Under the pieces are notes generated by a model. That model did not search any database. It was not told the DNA's origin and saw only the letters and a list, made by a program, of their open reading frames with translations. From Lentzea sp. NBRC 105346 (GTDB lineage: Bacteria > Actinomycetota > Actinomycetes > Mycobacteriales > Pseudonocardiaceae), in NCBI RefSeq assembly GCF_030269605.1, contig NZ_BSTQ01000013.1:62001-126000 (forward strand): a DNA stretch of 64,000 nt, written 5' to 3'. Positions within the stretch are counted from its first letter, which is position 1. Each line of letters starts with the position of its first letter. Below, in pieces: positions 16,516-25,034 of the stretch. The position numbers and the translations under genes are program-made.

Positions 16516-19230
16516 CTACGGATTGGGTTGTTGTCCGTTCACCGGATCCGGAGGGTCAGTTGTGGTAGTGGGCGGCTGCGACGGACAGAGCACGCCGCCA
16601 CACGGACGTGTCGGCTTGGTCTGCGTGGGCTTCGTCGGCTCCGAGGCGTTCGGGTCGGTCGTCCTGGTCGGCGTGTTCGACGGCGTCTGAGACGGTGTGT
16701 TCGACGGCGTGATCTTCGGCGGCTCGGACCGGTTCAGCAGGTGGGCTTTCGGGAACTTCTCTACCGGCGTGCCGTTGAGCGCGGCGTCCATGAACTTCTT
16801 CCAGATCTGGCCAGGGATACCCGAGCCGAAGATCGGCCCGCCGGTCTTACGGTCGGTGATCGGCAGATTGCCCTGATCCTTGCCGACCCAGACGGAGGCG
16901 GACAGCGACGGTGTGTAGCCGACCATCCATGCCTTCGAGTTCTGGTCCTTACTCTCCGGAAGCTCGTGCGTACCGGTCTTTCCCGCGCACTCGCGACCAC
17001 CCGCACAGGCGATGTTCTTCTTCGGGATCTCCTTCAGGACCTCGGTGACGTTGTCGGCAAGGTCCTGGCTCTTGGTGGGATCCGGGTCGAACGCGGGAAC
17101 ACCCTTCTCGGTGTGCTGGTAGAGCAGTTCCTTGTCCGGGCCCTCGATCTTCGTGATGAAGAAGGGCTTCCGGTAGACGCCGCGCGCGGCGAACGTCGCA
17201 AACGCCGACGCCATGTCGAACGGCCGCACCTGGGCGTCGTCCGCACCGATCGCGATACCGGTGTTCGGCTTGCCGCCGTCCTTGCCGACCAGGGTGTTGA
17301 ACGGCTTGCCCTCGTACATCACCGTCTTCGGGATGCCTGCTTCGTGAGCTGCATCGGCGACGGCGGGTGTACCAGTGTCGTTGGCGACCATGTCGTAGAA
17401 GACGGTGTTCAGGGACTCGATCATCGCCTGCTTGATGGGGCATTGCTTGCCGCAGTTGCTCGTGCCGGCGTTGCGAATGACCTGGTTGGCAATCGTGCGC
17501 GGCGAGGTGCCGTCGTACGTGTCGCCGATGCCCTTGCCCATCTTCAACGCAGCGATGAGGTCGAACGGCTTGAAGGTTGAGCCGGCCTCCTGGATCGTGC
17601 CCTTGGCATAGTCGATGCCCTGCAGGCCGTCCTTGCCCGCGTAGTACGCCTTCACCGCACCAGTGGTCGGGTCGATCGCGCTGAGCGACGTGCGTAGGTC
17701 CGGGTCCTGGCCGTTCATCACGGCGTTGACGGCGTCGGTCGCCGCCTGCTGCATGTTCTTGTCGACGGTCGTGTAGATGTCGACGCCGACCTTCTGGGCC
17801 TTCTCCATGGTCAGGCCGACGTCGTCGCTGTCGACCTCGTTCTCGATCTGCTGCTGCACGCGGGCCATCGGGCCCTCGAGGCCGCCCGGCCGGGTCTTCT
17901 CGAACGGCTGCGGCGTCGGGAACTGCTGGGAGCCGCGGTAGGCCTGGTCGATCCAGCCCTTCTGCTGCATCTGGTCCATCACGAAGTTCCAGCGCTTCTG
18001 CGCGTACTCCATGTCCTCGGACCACGACGGCGTCTGGATCATGCCGGCGATCAGCGCCGCCTCGGACGGCGTGAGGTCCTTCATGTCCTTGCCGTAGTAG
18101 ACCTGCGCCGCGGCCTTCATGCCGTTCGCGCCACGACCGAAGTGCACCGTGTTGAGGTACGCCTCGAGGATCGTGTCGTGGTCCGACTCGTTGGACATCT
18201 TGTAGGCCTTGACTAGCTCCGTGAACTTACGGGTGAGCGTCGGCGCCTCGTTGTTCGTGGCCTTCTTGATGTACTGCTGGGTCAGACCCGAACCACCACT
18301 GGAACCACCGGTCGCCTGGATCCACACGGCGCGCACGATGGCCTTCGCATCGAAGCCGGGGTTCTCGTAGAAGTTGGCGTCCTCGGCGGCCAGCACGGCC
18401 TTGCGGACGTGGTCGGGGACCTCGTCGAGCTTCAACATGCTCAGGTTCTGGCCCGGCTGGGTGATCTTGGCCATCTCCGAGCCGTCGGCCCAGTGCAGCG
18501 TGATCGTCTTGTTCTGGCCCGCCGCGACCTCTTCCGGGTGCGGCCAGTTGACCAGCGGGTACGCGATCGCGACCGCGAGGACCGGACCGAGGATCATCAG
18601 TCCGAGAGCGACGAACGCGCCGATTCGGACCCTCTTCCAGATCTTCTTCTTACGCAGACGGCGCTCCTCTTCCTCAGTGAGCTCCGGCTCGTCATCGTCG
18701 TAGTAGTCGTCGTCGTACAGATCCGGGTCCTCGTCCGGCTCGCGGTGCGTCAGCAGGCCGGGTTCGCGCTGGACCGGGGGTGCGACGTGCGGCATCTGGG
18801 TCGTGGCCTCCTCGCCGGGACGGCGAGGAGGCACCGGACGACCAGGGCCACCGGGACCGCCGGGGCCTCCCTGGGGGCCACCGGGCGGACGGCCACCGGG
18901 CGGCACGGGACCGCCGCCGGGCGGCATCGGGCGGCGCATGCCGCCGGGAGGTGTGGGCGGACGGCCACCCGGACCGCCGGGAGGGCCGCCTACGGGCGCG
19001 CCTGGACCGCCGTTCGGGCCGGGACCACCCGGACCGGGCCGGCGGGGCGGCGGCTGCTGCGGGACGCCACCGGGCGGCGTGCCGCCTTGGGGAGGGCGCG
19101 CGAAACCACCGGGCGGGGTGCCCGGTCGCGGCTGATTCGGGGCTTCGCGGCGACCGCCGCCGTCGGGGTCGTCCCCCGTTGGCCACTGCGGCTCGCCGCC
19201 ACGTTGCCTGTCATCATGCTGGTCGTTCAC
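16516..19230 (-). CDS. ponA: Class A penicillin-binding protein (bifunctional peptidoglycan glycosyltransferase/transpeptidase)
   Basis: 904 aa from GTG 19230, preceded by GGGAGG. The cytoplasmic N-terminus (~1-190) is extremely Gly/Pro-rich and then acidic, ahead of a basic stretch and a membrane helix (~201-228). The GT51 domain begins near 240 and contains AAEDANFYENPG (281-292). The transpeptidase domain shows STFK (nucleophilic Ser near 549), SLN in IESLNTVFY, and KTGT near 749. A Thr/Pro-rich tail ends the protein. It polymerises and cross-links peptidoglycan at the outer face of the membrane. Syntenic with M. tuberculosis ponA1 (Rv0050). The DUF5318 gene lies 80 bp upstream on the same strand. 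Confidence 0.95.
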   Translation of the reverse strand: MNDQHDDRQRGGEPQWPTGDDPDGGGRREAPNQPRPGTPPGGFARPPQGGTPPGGVPQQPPPRRPGPGGPGPNGGPGAPVGGPPGGPGGRPPTPPGGMRRPMPPGGGPVPPGGRPPGGPQGGPGGPGGPGRPVPPRRPGEEATTQMPHVAPPVQREPGLLTHREPDEDPDLYDDDYYDDDEPELTEEEERRLRKKKIWKRVRIGAFVALGLMILGPVLAVAIAYPLVNWPHPEEVAAGQNKTITLHWADGSEMAKITQPGQNLSMLKLDEVPDHVRKAVLAAEDANFYENPGFDAKAIVRAVWIQATGGSSGGSGLTQQYIKKATNNEAPTLTRKFTELVKAYKMSNESDHDTILEAYLNTVHFGRGANGMKAAAQVYYGKDMKDLTPSEAALIAGMIQTPSWSEDMEYAQKRWNFVMDQMQQKGWIDQAYRGSQQFPTPQPFEKTRPGGLEGPMARVQQQIENEVDSDDVGLTMEKAQKVGVDIYTTVDKNMQQAATDAVNAVMNGQDPDLRTSLSAIDPTTGAVKAYYAGKDGLQGIDYAKGTIQEAGSTFKPFDLIAALKMGKGIGDTYDGTSPRTIANQVIRNAGTSNCGKQCPIKQAMIESLNTVFYDMVANDTGTPAVADAAHEAGIPKTVMYEGKPFNTLVGKDGGKPNTGIAIGADDAQVRPFDMASAFATFAARGVYRKPFFITKIEGPDKELLYQHTEKGVPAFDPDPTKSQDLADNVTEVLKEIPKKNIACAGGRECAGKTGTHELPESKDQNSKAWMVGYTPSLSASVWVGKDQGNLPITDRKTGGPIFGSGIPGQIWKKFMDAALNGTPVEKFPKAHLLNRSEPPKITPSNTPSQTPSNTPTRTTDPNASEPTKPTQTKPTRPCGGVLCPSQPPTTTTDPPDPVNGQQPNP

Positions 19231-19310
19231 GTGAAAAGGCCTCCCAGACCGGCGCGCGTCAGCACGCGGTTCGGTGGTCGTACATCGTTCGGAGCAGTGT
19301 CACTGCTGTG

Positions 19311-19709
19311 TCACTCCGCCGCGGTCCTCCTGCGTGGTTTGTCGACTCCACGCGTTCCCAGGACGTATGACTGCACCAGGTGGTTCCAACTGCATGTGCG
19401 ACACACTTCAACGACGTAGACGGTGAACTCCTCGAAAAGGTTCGCCATCCGCGCAAGTTCCTCGGTCGTCCGCGCCGATCCGGCCGCGTGCTTCAGCTCG
19501 TCACCGTAGACCCAGGACACGTGCGTCAGTGCTTCCTTGCGGCAGACCGGGCAGGTCACGTCAGTCGGTGTGCCGTGGAATTTCGCAGCTCGGAGCAGGT
19601 ACGGACTCGCGTCGCAGACCTCCATGGTGCCCGTCCGGCCAGAGTAGACCTCCGCCAGCAGCGCGCGGCGCTGCAGCGAGTAGTCCACGACCTGCCGTTG
19701 GGTCAACAC
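19311..19709 (-). CDS. DUF5318 conserved actinobacterial protein (Rv0049-like)
   Basis: 132 aa from GTG 19709. It is soluble, with two Cys pairs (CPVC in the middle and CRTC near residue 105) that could bind zinc, and a conserved N-terminal MLTQRQVVDYSLQRR. The family is restricted to actinobacteria, always near the ponA/ino1 block, and its function is unknown. It precedes ponA in the same orientation and is divergent from the padR-ino1 pair, as in mycobacteria. Confidence 0.85.
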   Translation of the reverse strand: MLTQRQVVDYSLQRRALLAEVYSGRTGTMEVCDASPYLLRAAKFHGTPTDVTCPVCRKEALTHVSWVYGDELKHAAGSARTTEELARMANLFEEFTVYVVEVCRTCSWNHLVQSYVLGTRGVDKPRRRTAAE

Positions 19710-19819
19710 GGGACCAGGGTACGTGGCGACCGTTGCGGGGTGGTGGGCCGTTCAGGGCAGCGCCCGTCGAGGCGATATCACGGTGTGCGACATCCCACAA
19801 TGACGAGGGGCGAGTGATG

Positions 19820-19836
19820 TATCGCGGCGATATAAT
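19820..19836 (+). promoter_or_regulatory. Putative PadR operator overlapping a TATAAT -10 box
   Basis: A perfect palindrome TATCGC-G-GCGATA (19820-19832) overlaps TATAAT (19831-19836), 38 bp before the padR start. The layout suits autorepression by PadR. A partial half site, GCGATATCAC, lies ~50 bp upstream. No convincing -35 box is seen. Confidence 0.55.
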
Positions 19837-19873
19837 CGTGTCACCTATCGGTGCACGTGCGAGGAGGTGACTC

Positions 19874-20410
19874 GTGTTCGAGTTCGCGATCCTCGGCCTG
19901 CTGCACGAGGCGCCGATGCACGGGTACGAGCTGCGCAAGCGTTTGCACGAGCTGCTCGGCGCGTTCCGTGCGTTCTCGTTCGGGTCGCTGTACCCAACGT
20001 TGCGACGACTGCAACGTGCGGGCCTGATCGTGGAGGAAGGGCCGGAGGAGTCTGCCCTTTCTTGGGGACGTCGGGCTCGCAAGGTCTACAAGCTCACACC
20101 GGAGGGCAAGGAGCGGTTCGCCGATCTCCTGGCCAACGCGGGGCCGCAGACCTGGGACGACGACTCGTTCGGCGTCCACCTGGCGTTCTTCTCACGCACA
20201 CCCGCCGACATCAGGATGCGAATCCTGGAAGGCCGGCGGCGCTGCGTCGAGGAACGGCGGGAGGGCCTCCGGGCGAGGCTGGCGAAGACGGGTGAGCAGA
20301 TCGACCGCTACACCCGCGAGCTGCACCGGATGGGGTTGGAGAGCACGGATCGCGAGGTGCGGTGGCTCAACGAGCTCATCGCGCACGAGCAGGCCGAGCA
20401 GGACGAGTAG
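19874..20410 (+). CDS. PadR-family transcriptional regulator
   Basis: 178 aa from GTG 19874, with GAGGAGGTG eight bases upstream. The N-terminal winged helix (EFAILGLLHEAPMHGYELRK, then YPTLRRLQRAGLI) is typical of PadR; the C-terminal half is helical and probably dimerises. It precedes ino1 by 29 bp on the same strand, matching Rv0047c-Rv0046c, so it may control inositol synthesis as well as its own promoter through the palindrome at 19820. Ligand unknown. Confidence 0.92.
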   Translation: MFEFAILGLLHEAPMHGYELRKRLHELLGAFRAFSFGSLYPTLRRLQRAGLIVEEGPEESALSWGRRARKVYKLTPEGKERFADLLANAGPQTWDDDSFGVHLAFFSRTPADIRMRILEGRRRCVEERREGLRARLAKTGEQIDRYTRELHRMGLESTDREVRWLNELIAHEQAEQDE

Positions 20411-20439
20411 TACTCACCTTTGTTAAGGAGGACTCGGCA

Positions 20440-21525
20440 ATGGGCGGAAACCGCCGCACCGTTCGAGTGGCCATCGTCGGGGTTGGCAACTGCGCGGCGT
20501 CGCTGGTGCAGGGCGTCCACTACTACCGGGACGCCGATCCGAGCACCCGCGTGCCCGGCCTCATGCACGTGCAGTTCGGTGACTACCACGTGCGGGACGT
20601 CGAGTTCGTCGCCGCCTTCGACGTGGATGCGAAGAAGGTCGGACAGGACCTGGCCGACGCCATCGTGGCCAGCGAGAACAACACGATCAAGATCGCGGAC
20701 GTGCCGCCGCTCGGCGTCACGGTCCAGCGCGGGCACACGCTCGACGGTCTCGGCCGGTTCTACCGGGAGACCATCGAGGAGTCCGACGAGGCGCCGGTCG
20801 ACGTCGTCGCCGCGCTTCGTGCGGCCGAGGTCGACGTGCTGGTGTCCTACCTGCCGGTGGGCTCCGAGGAGGCGGACCGCTTCTACGCGCAGTGCGCCAT
20901 CGACGCGGGTGTCGCGTTCGTCAACGCGCTGCCGGTGTTCATCGCCTCGGACCCGGAGTGGGCGGAGAAGTTCCGCGCGGCCGGCGTGCCGATCGTCGGT
21001 GACGACATCAAGTCCCAGGTCGGCGCGACCATCACGCACCGCGTGCTGGCGAAGCTCTTCGAGGACCGGGGTGTCCGGCTCGACCGCACCATGCAGCTGA
21101 ACGTGGGCGGCAACATGGACTTCCTGAACATGAAGGAGCTCGAGCGCCTGGAGTCCAAGAAGGTCTCCAAGACGCAGGCCGTCACGTCCCAGGTGGACCG
21201 CGATCTCGGCAAGCGCAACGTCCACATCGGACCGTCGGACTACGTGGCGTGGCTCGACGACCGCAAGTGGGCCTACGTGCGCCTGGAGGGCAGTGCGTTC
21301 GGCGACGTGCCGCTGAACCTGGAGTACAAGCTCGAGGTGTGGGACTCGCCGAACTCGGCGGGCATCATCATCGACGCCGTGCGGGCCGCGAAGATCGCGC
21401 TCGACCGCGGCATCGGCGGCCCGATCCTGTCGGCGTCCTCGTACTTCATGAAGTCGCCGCCCGTGCAGTACTCGGACTCCGAGGCACACGACGCCGTCGA
21501 GGCGTTCATCCGCGGCGAGGTCTGA
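20440..21525 (+). CDS. ino1: Inositol-3-phosphate synthase
   Basis: 361 aa. The ATG at 20440 follows AAGGAGGA. The NAD-binding motif VAIVGVGNCAASLVQG begins at residue ~10, and the conserved MDFLNM...SKKVSKTQAV and ASSYFMKSPP regions follow. It converts glucose 6-phosphate to myo-inositol 3-phosphate, the first step towards phosphatidylinositol and mycothiol. Length and motifs match the short actinobacterial/archaeal form. Co-transcribed with padR and followed by a strong terminator. Confidence 0.95.
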   Translation: MGGNRRTVRVAIVGVGNCAASLVQGVHYYRDADPSTRVPGLMHVQFGDYHVRDVEFVAAFDVDAKKVGQDLADAIVASENNTIKIADVPPLGVTVQRGHTLDGLGRFYRETIEESDEAPVDVVAALRAAEVDVLVSYLPVGSEEADRFYAQCAIDAGVAFVNALPVFIASDPEWAEKFRAAGVPIVGDDIKSQVGATITHRVLAKLFEDRGVRLDRTMQLNVGGNMDFLNMKELERLESKKVSKTQAVTSQVDRDLGKRNVHIGPSDYVAWLDDRKWAYVRLEGSAFGDVPLNLEYKLEVWDSPNSAGIIIDAVRAAKIALDRGIGGPILSASSYFMKSPPVQYSDSEAHDAVEAFIRGEV

Positions 21526-21539
21526 GATTCGCTTGAAAG

Positions 21540-21580
21540 CCCCCCGGTCGTCCGGTTAGCTGGTCCGGACGACTGGGGGG
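21540..21580 (+). terminator. Terminator of padR-ino1
   Basis: A 16-bp stem starting CCCCCCGGTCGTCCGG, with one G-U pair and a nine-base loop, sits 15 bp past the ino1 stop. The trailing T content is modest. Confidence 0.75.
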
Positions 21581-21621
21581 TCGTTCGGCTCCCCATGTCA
21601 ACAAACTGGGGAAAAGGACAA

Positions 21622-23463
21622 ATGACAACAAAATTCTGGGGGGTCGCCGCGCTCGCGGCGACTATGACCGCTGGTCTCGCCGCGGTCGCCGCGCCGAGCG
21701 CATCGGCGATTCCGTCACTGGCGTGCAAGACGAGATCGCACGTCTTCACGTTGCAGACCGACGGCGACCTGTGGCTGTACGACCACATGTTCGCCGACCG
21801 GAACACCTCGACCATCTCCGGCGCGACGCAGATCGGGAGTGGCTGGTCCGGCCGGCTGCTGGTCGGCGGCGACGGCGGCAACGCCAACGACAGCGCCGTT
21901 TACAACATCACGCCCGGTGGTGACCTCCGGCAGTACTGGTGGACGTACAACACACAGGGCAGCGGCGGCACGTGGAAGGACAACGCCGCGTTCAAGGTCG
22001 TCCGCACGGGCTTCCAGGACTTCCTCGGCGCCCGCCGCGACCTGATCACCGCGGACAAGGACGGCTCGCTGTACTACGTGCGCAATGGGCTGCTCCTGCG
22101 CGACACGAGCGACTTCGGCGTCGGCCGCACGATCACCATGGCCGACGGCTTCGACCGGTTCGACCTGATCGTCGCCTCGGGTGGCGTGATCTACGGCCGC
22201 ACGCCGACCGGCGAGGTCTGGCGCTACCGCTACGACGCGAAGTCGCAGCGGTTCATCGAGCCGACCGGGCCGGCCGCGACCGGCTGGAACGCGTACACGA
22301 AGTTCACCGGCCCCGGTGGTGGCGCGATCTACGCGACCGGCAAGGCGGACGGCAAGCTCTACCAGCTTTGGGACGCCTCGGACACCGACGACACCGTCAC
22401 CTGGGGACCCACCAAGCAGATCGGTGCCGGCCTCGCGTCCGATGTGGACACCGCCGGTGCGCCGACGGACTGCATCCGGACGAGCGACTTCACCATCCCG
22501 GCGGCGACGCCGTACCACGCGCCCGACCGTGCGACGGCGATCTTCGACAACTACAACGGGAAGCTGGAGCTGTTCGACACGTCCGACGACAAGCACCTCG
22601 TCCGGTTCGTGCAGAACGCCGACGGCACCTTCGCCAAGTCCGTCGAAGGCGCGGCGGTCGACCGCGTCACCGCGGTGCACGGCTACGAGGGCGGCGCGCA
22701 GCTCGCGTACGTCGACACCGACGGCCTGGTCCAGGCGCCGTACTCGACGTCGGTGAGCACCAAGCTCAACCCGGACGTGTGGGGTGGCGTGACGGCGCAC
22801 GCGCCGGCGATCGCCCAGACCGAGAGCGGCCGCACCAGGGCGTTCTTCACCGACGCCAAGGGACAGCTGTGGCAGCGGAACATCGGCGGCCGGACCGGTG
22901 AAGGCTGGGACTGGCGGCCGTGGCGCGTCGTGCCGGGCGCGACGATGTTCGCCCGGCCGGTCGCGATCGGGCTCAGCGACGACACCTACGCGGTCGGCAC
23001 GATCGGCCCGAACAAGCAGTCGGTCACCGTGTGGGTCAACGGCACGAAGTTCAACCTGCCCGCGCCTGGCAGGGTCGAGTCGCAGCCGGCTCTCGTCGAG
23101 CACAACGGCGCGGTCCGCGTGTTCTTCACGGACTCCGACGCCGATGTGTACACCGCGACCATCAAGAACGGCGTCGCCTCCGACTGGGCGAAGGTGCCTG
23201 GCATCACCAGCAGGTTCTCCGGTGTCAGCGCGACCGTCGCCGGTGGCCACCTCGAGATCGTGGCGAGGCAGTGGGACGACAGCGTCGCGGTGAGCACGGA
23301 CCTCGGTCCCGCCGTGGTGATCTCCGACGTCAAGGCGGCGAACGCGTCGTCGATCACCACCCGCAAGTCGGGTGAGCGCGTCATCGCCTTCCGCGACTCG
23401 TCCGGTTCCACCTACCTCTACCGCTCCACCGCCACCGGCTACACCGGCGGCAAGATCGGCTAA
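21622..23463 (+). CDS. Secreted tachylectin-like / PLL-like beta-propeller protein
   Basis: 613 aa. The ATG at 21622 follows AAAGGA and starts a signal peptide ending near ASA-IP. The mature N-terminal half resembles tachylectin-2 propellers: repeated blades with FTLQTDGDLWLYDH, DLRQYWW, DLITADKDGSLYYVR, GEVWRYRYD and KLYQLWD. After a linker with a Cys, the second half contains repeats such as TRAFFTDAKGQLWQRN and VRVFFTDSDADVYT, like seven-bladed PLL-type lectin propellers. It probably binds sugars outside the cell. It stands alone between two terminator-like hairpins. No catalytic motif is seen. Confidence 0.75.
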   Translation: MTTKFWGVAALAATMTAGLAAVAAPSASAIPSLACKTRSHVFTLQTDGDLWLYDHMFADRNTSTISGATQIGSGWSGRLLVGGDGGNANDSAVYNITPGGDLRQYWWTYNTQGSGGTWKDNAAFKVVRTGFQDFLGARRDLITADKDGSLYYVRNGLLLRDTSDFGVGRTITMADGFDRFDLIVASGGVIYGRTPTGEVWRYRYDAKSQRFIEPTGPAATGWNAYTKFTGPGGGAIYATGKADGKLYQLWDASDTDDTVTWGPTKQIGAGLASDVDTAGAPTDCIRTSDFTIPAATPYHAPDRATAIFDNYNGKLELFDTSDDKHLVRFVQNADGTFAKSVEGAAVDRVTAVHGYEGGAQLAYVDTDGLVQAPYSTSVSTKLNPDVWGGVTAHAPAIAQTESGRTRAFFTDAKGQLWQRNIGGRTGEGWDWRPWRVVPGATMFARPVAIGLSDDTYAVGTIGPNKQSVTVWVNGTKFNLPAPGRVESQPALVEHNGAVRVFFTDSDADVYTATIKNGVASDWAKVPGITSRFSGVSATVAGGHLEIVARQWDDSVAVSTDLGPAVVISDVKAANASSITTRKSGERVIAFRDSSGSTYLYRSTATGYTGGKIG

Positions 23464-23470
23464 TGCCGTC

Positions 23471-23511
23471 ATGGCCACCTTCACGGACCTCGAGTCCGTG
23501 AAGGTGGCCAT
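23471..23511. terminator. Perfect long palindrome between convergent genes
   Basis: An 18-bp perfect stem (ATGGCCACCTTCACGGAC and its complement) with a five-base loop, between the propeller gene and the convergent SDR. It would work as a bidirectional terminator. Similar palindromes based on GTCCGTGAAGG are, from memory, abundant in Pseudonocardiales intergenic regions, so it may also be a dispersed repeat. Confidence 0.7.
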
Positions 23512-23515
23512 AACG

Positions 23516-24250
23516 TCAGCGCTTGGAGAGCCGCAGCTTCTGCCACGAGCCGTCGGCGGTCCACCCGCCGTCGACCGGCAGCGCGACGCCGTTGATGAAA
23601 GTCGACTTGTCGCTCGCCAGGAACGCGACGGCCTGCGCGATGTCGTCCGGCACGGCGAACCGCCCGGCGGGCACATGGTTCGTGATGTCCTCGTCGACGT
23701 AGTACCCGCCGGCCTGCGACTCGACGTCCATCTCGGTCTTGACCCAGCCGGGGCACACGGCGTTGACGCGAACGCCACGCCCGCCCCACTCGACGGACAG
23801 CGTGCGGGTCATTCCGATCAGGCCGTGCTTGGTCGTGTTGTACGCGGCCCGGTCCGCGACGCCGCGCAGCCCGGCGACGGACGCGATGTTGACGACCGAC
23901 CCCGATCCCTGCGCGAGCATGATCTTGCCGAGCGCCTGAGTGAGCAGGAACGGCCCGGTCAGGTTGACCTCGAGCATCCGGTGCCACTGCTCGAGGGTCG
24001 TCTCCTCGAACGGCACGATGCCGGCGATGCCCGCGTTGTTGACCAGCACGTCGACCCGCCCGTGGGTGTCGACCACGTGCTTGGTCAGCCGCTCCACGTC
24101 GGCGGGCGACGCGACGTTGCCGACGATCCCGTCCTTGCTCTCCTGCAGGTCGAACCCGACGACGGCGAACCCGTCCTCGCGCAGCACGTCCGCGATCCGC
24201 AGCCCCATGCCCTGTGCCGCACCGGTGACCACCGCAACTCGTTCCGTCAT
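23516..24250 (-). CDS. Short-chain dehydrogenase/reductase
   Basis: 244 aa, ATG start. A classical SDR: cofactor motif TGAAQGMG (residues ~9-16), NNAG near 76, catalytic Ser in VVNIAS, and YNTTK (Tyr-x-x-x-Lys). The end of strand 2 reads GFDLQES, where the acidic residue favours NAD(H) over NADP(H). The C-terminal GVALPVDGGW is typical. The substrate cannot be inferred; neighbours are unrelated. Confidence 0.9.
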   Translation of the reverse strand: MTERVAVVTGAAQGMGLRIADVLREDGFAVVGFDLQESKDGIVGNVASPADVERLTKHVVDTHGRVDVLVNNAGIAGIVPFEETTLEQWHRMLEVNLTGPFLLTQALGKIMLAQGSGSVVNIASVAGLRGVADRAAYNTTKHGLIGMTRTLSVEWGGRGVRVNAVCPGWVKTEMDVESQAGGYYVDEDITNHVPAGRFAVPDDIAQAVAFLASDKSTFINGVALPVDGGWTADGSWQKLRLSKR

Positions 24251-24316
24251 GAGCGCGAGGCTAGGTGCCCGTCAACGATCAGCGGCAGACTCACTTGGTG
24301 GTTCTGGGGCTGAGCA

Positions 24317-25033
24317 TCAGCATTGCTGACAGGCGACGCAGGCATCCCAGTCGAACGGTCGTGAGCCGAGCAGCTGCAGGTACGGGCCGATGCCCTCATG
24401 AGACGCATCGAAGTGCCTGCCGATGACCAGACCCACGATTCGGGCGGCGCCCGCGCGACGAAGGGCGACTGCGGCTGACTGCAGGCTTGCTCCGGTCGTC
24501 CACGTGTCGTCCACGAGCAAGACGTTCTTGCCCACGACGTCACCGCTGACCGAATAGCGCTCTGGGCGAAACTGCCGTGTGTTCTCTCCTGACGTACTCA
24601 GGCTTCTCGTGAAGAGCCTCTTCGTCACCACGTACCGCTCCAGCAACGTCTCGACCGGGGTGTCGCGCCCGCGGGTGCTCGGGACCGCCGTCACGACGTC
24701 GATCGGTGCCAGGCAGTTCCAGTGGCGGCTGAGGAAGGTGGCGAGGAGATAGGCGAGTTCGTTCGTGAGTGTGCGCCGCACGTTGTGGATGAGGCTGTTC
24801 TTGTATTGCCAGAGCGTGTGCGCGAGCTGCTTGTCCTTGATCGCCAGCGAGATCGGCACAACGAGGTCGGCCAGCTCGACACCGGCTGCCTTGGCGTGCT
24901 CGTTGCACTGCCAACAGCGCGACCAGCCGTCGGTGTTCCGGCGACACACCTCGCAGACCACTCCGGAACCGAGCGATGGTGGCGGCACCAGGACGTTGCT
25001 GTAACGCTCGATGAAATGGCTGAGCGGACTCAC
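24317..25033 (-). CDS. ComF-like phosphoribosyltransferase with N-terminal zinc motif
   Basis: 238 aa from GTG 25033, one base after the stop of the DprA-like gene, so the two are coupled. The N-terminus carries CEVC (27-30) and CWQC (40-43), a candidate zinc finger. The PRPP-binding loop VLLVDDTWTTGAS (171-183) shows the PRTase fold. The protein ends in CVACQQC, an extra Cys-rich tail not usual for ComF. In competence, ComF assists DNA uptake with DprA; in actinobacteria lacking transformation the pair may do something else. Confidence 0.8.
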   Translation of the reverse strand: MSPLSHFIERYSNVLVPPPSLGSGVVCEVCRRNTDGWSRCWQCNEHAKAAGVELADLVVPISLAIKDKQLAHTLWQYKNSLIHNVRRTLTNELAYLLATFLSRHWNCLAPIDVVTAVPSTRGRDTPVETLLERYVVTKRLFTRSLSTSGENTRQFRPERYSVSGDVVGKNVLLVDDTWTTGASLQSAAVALRRAGAARIVGLVIGRHFDASHEGIGPYLQLLGSRPFDWDACVACQQC

Positions 25034-25034
25034 G

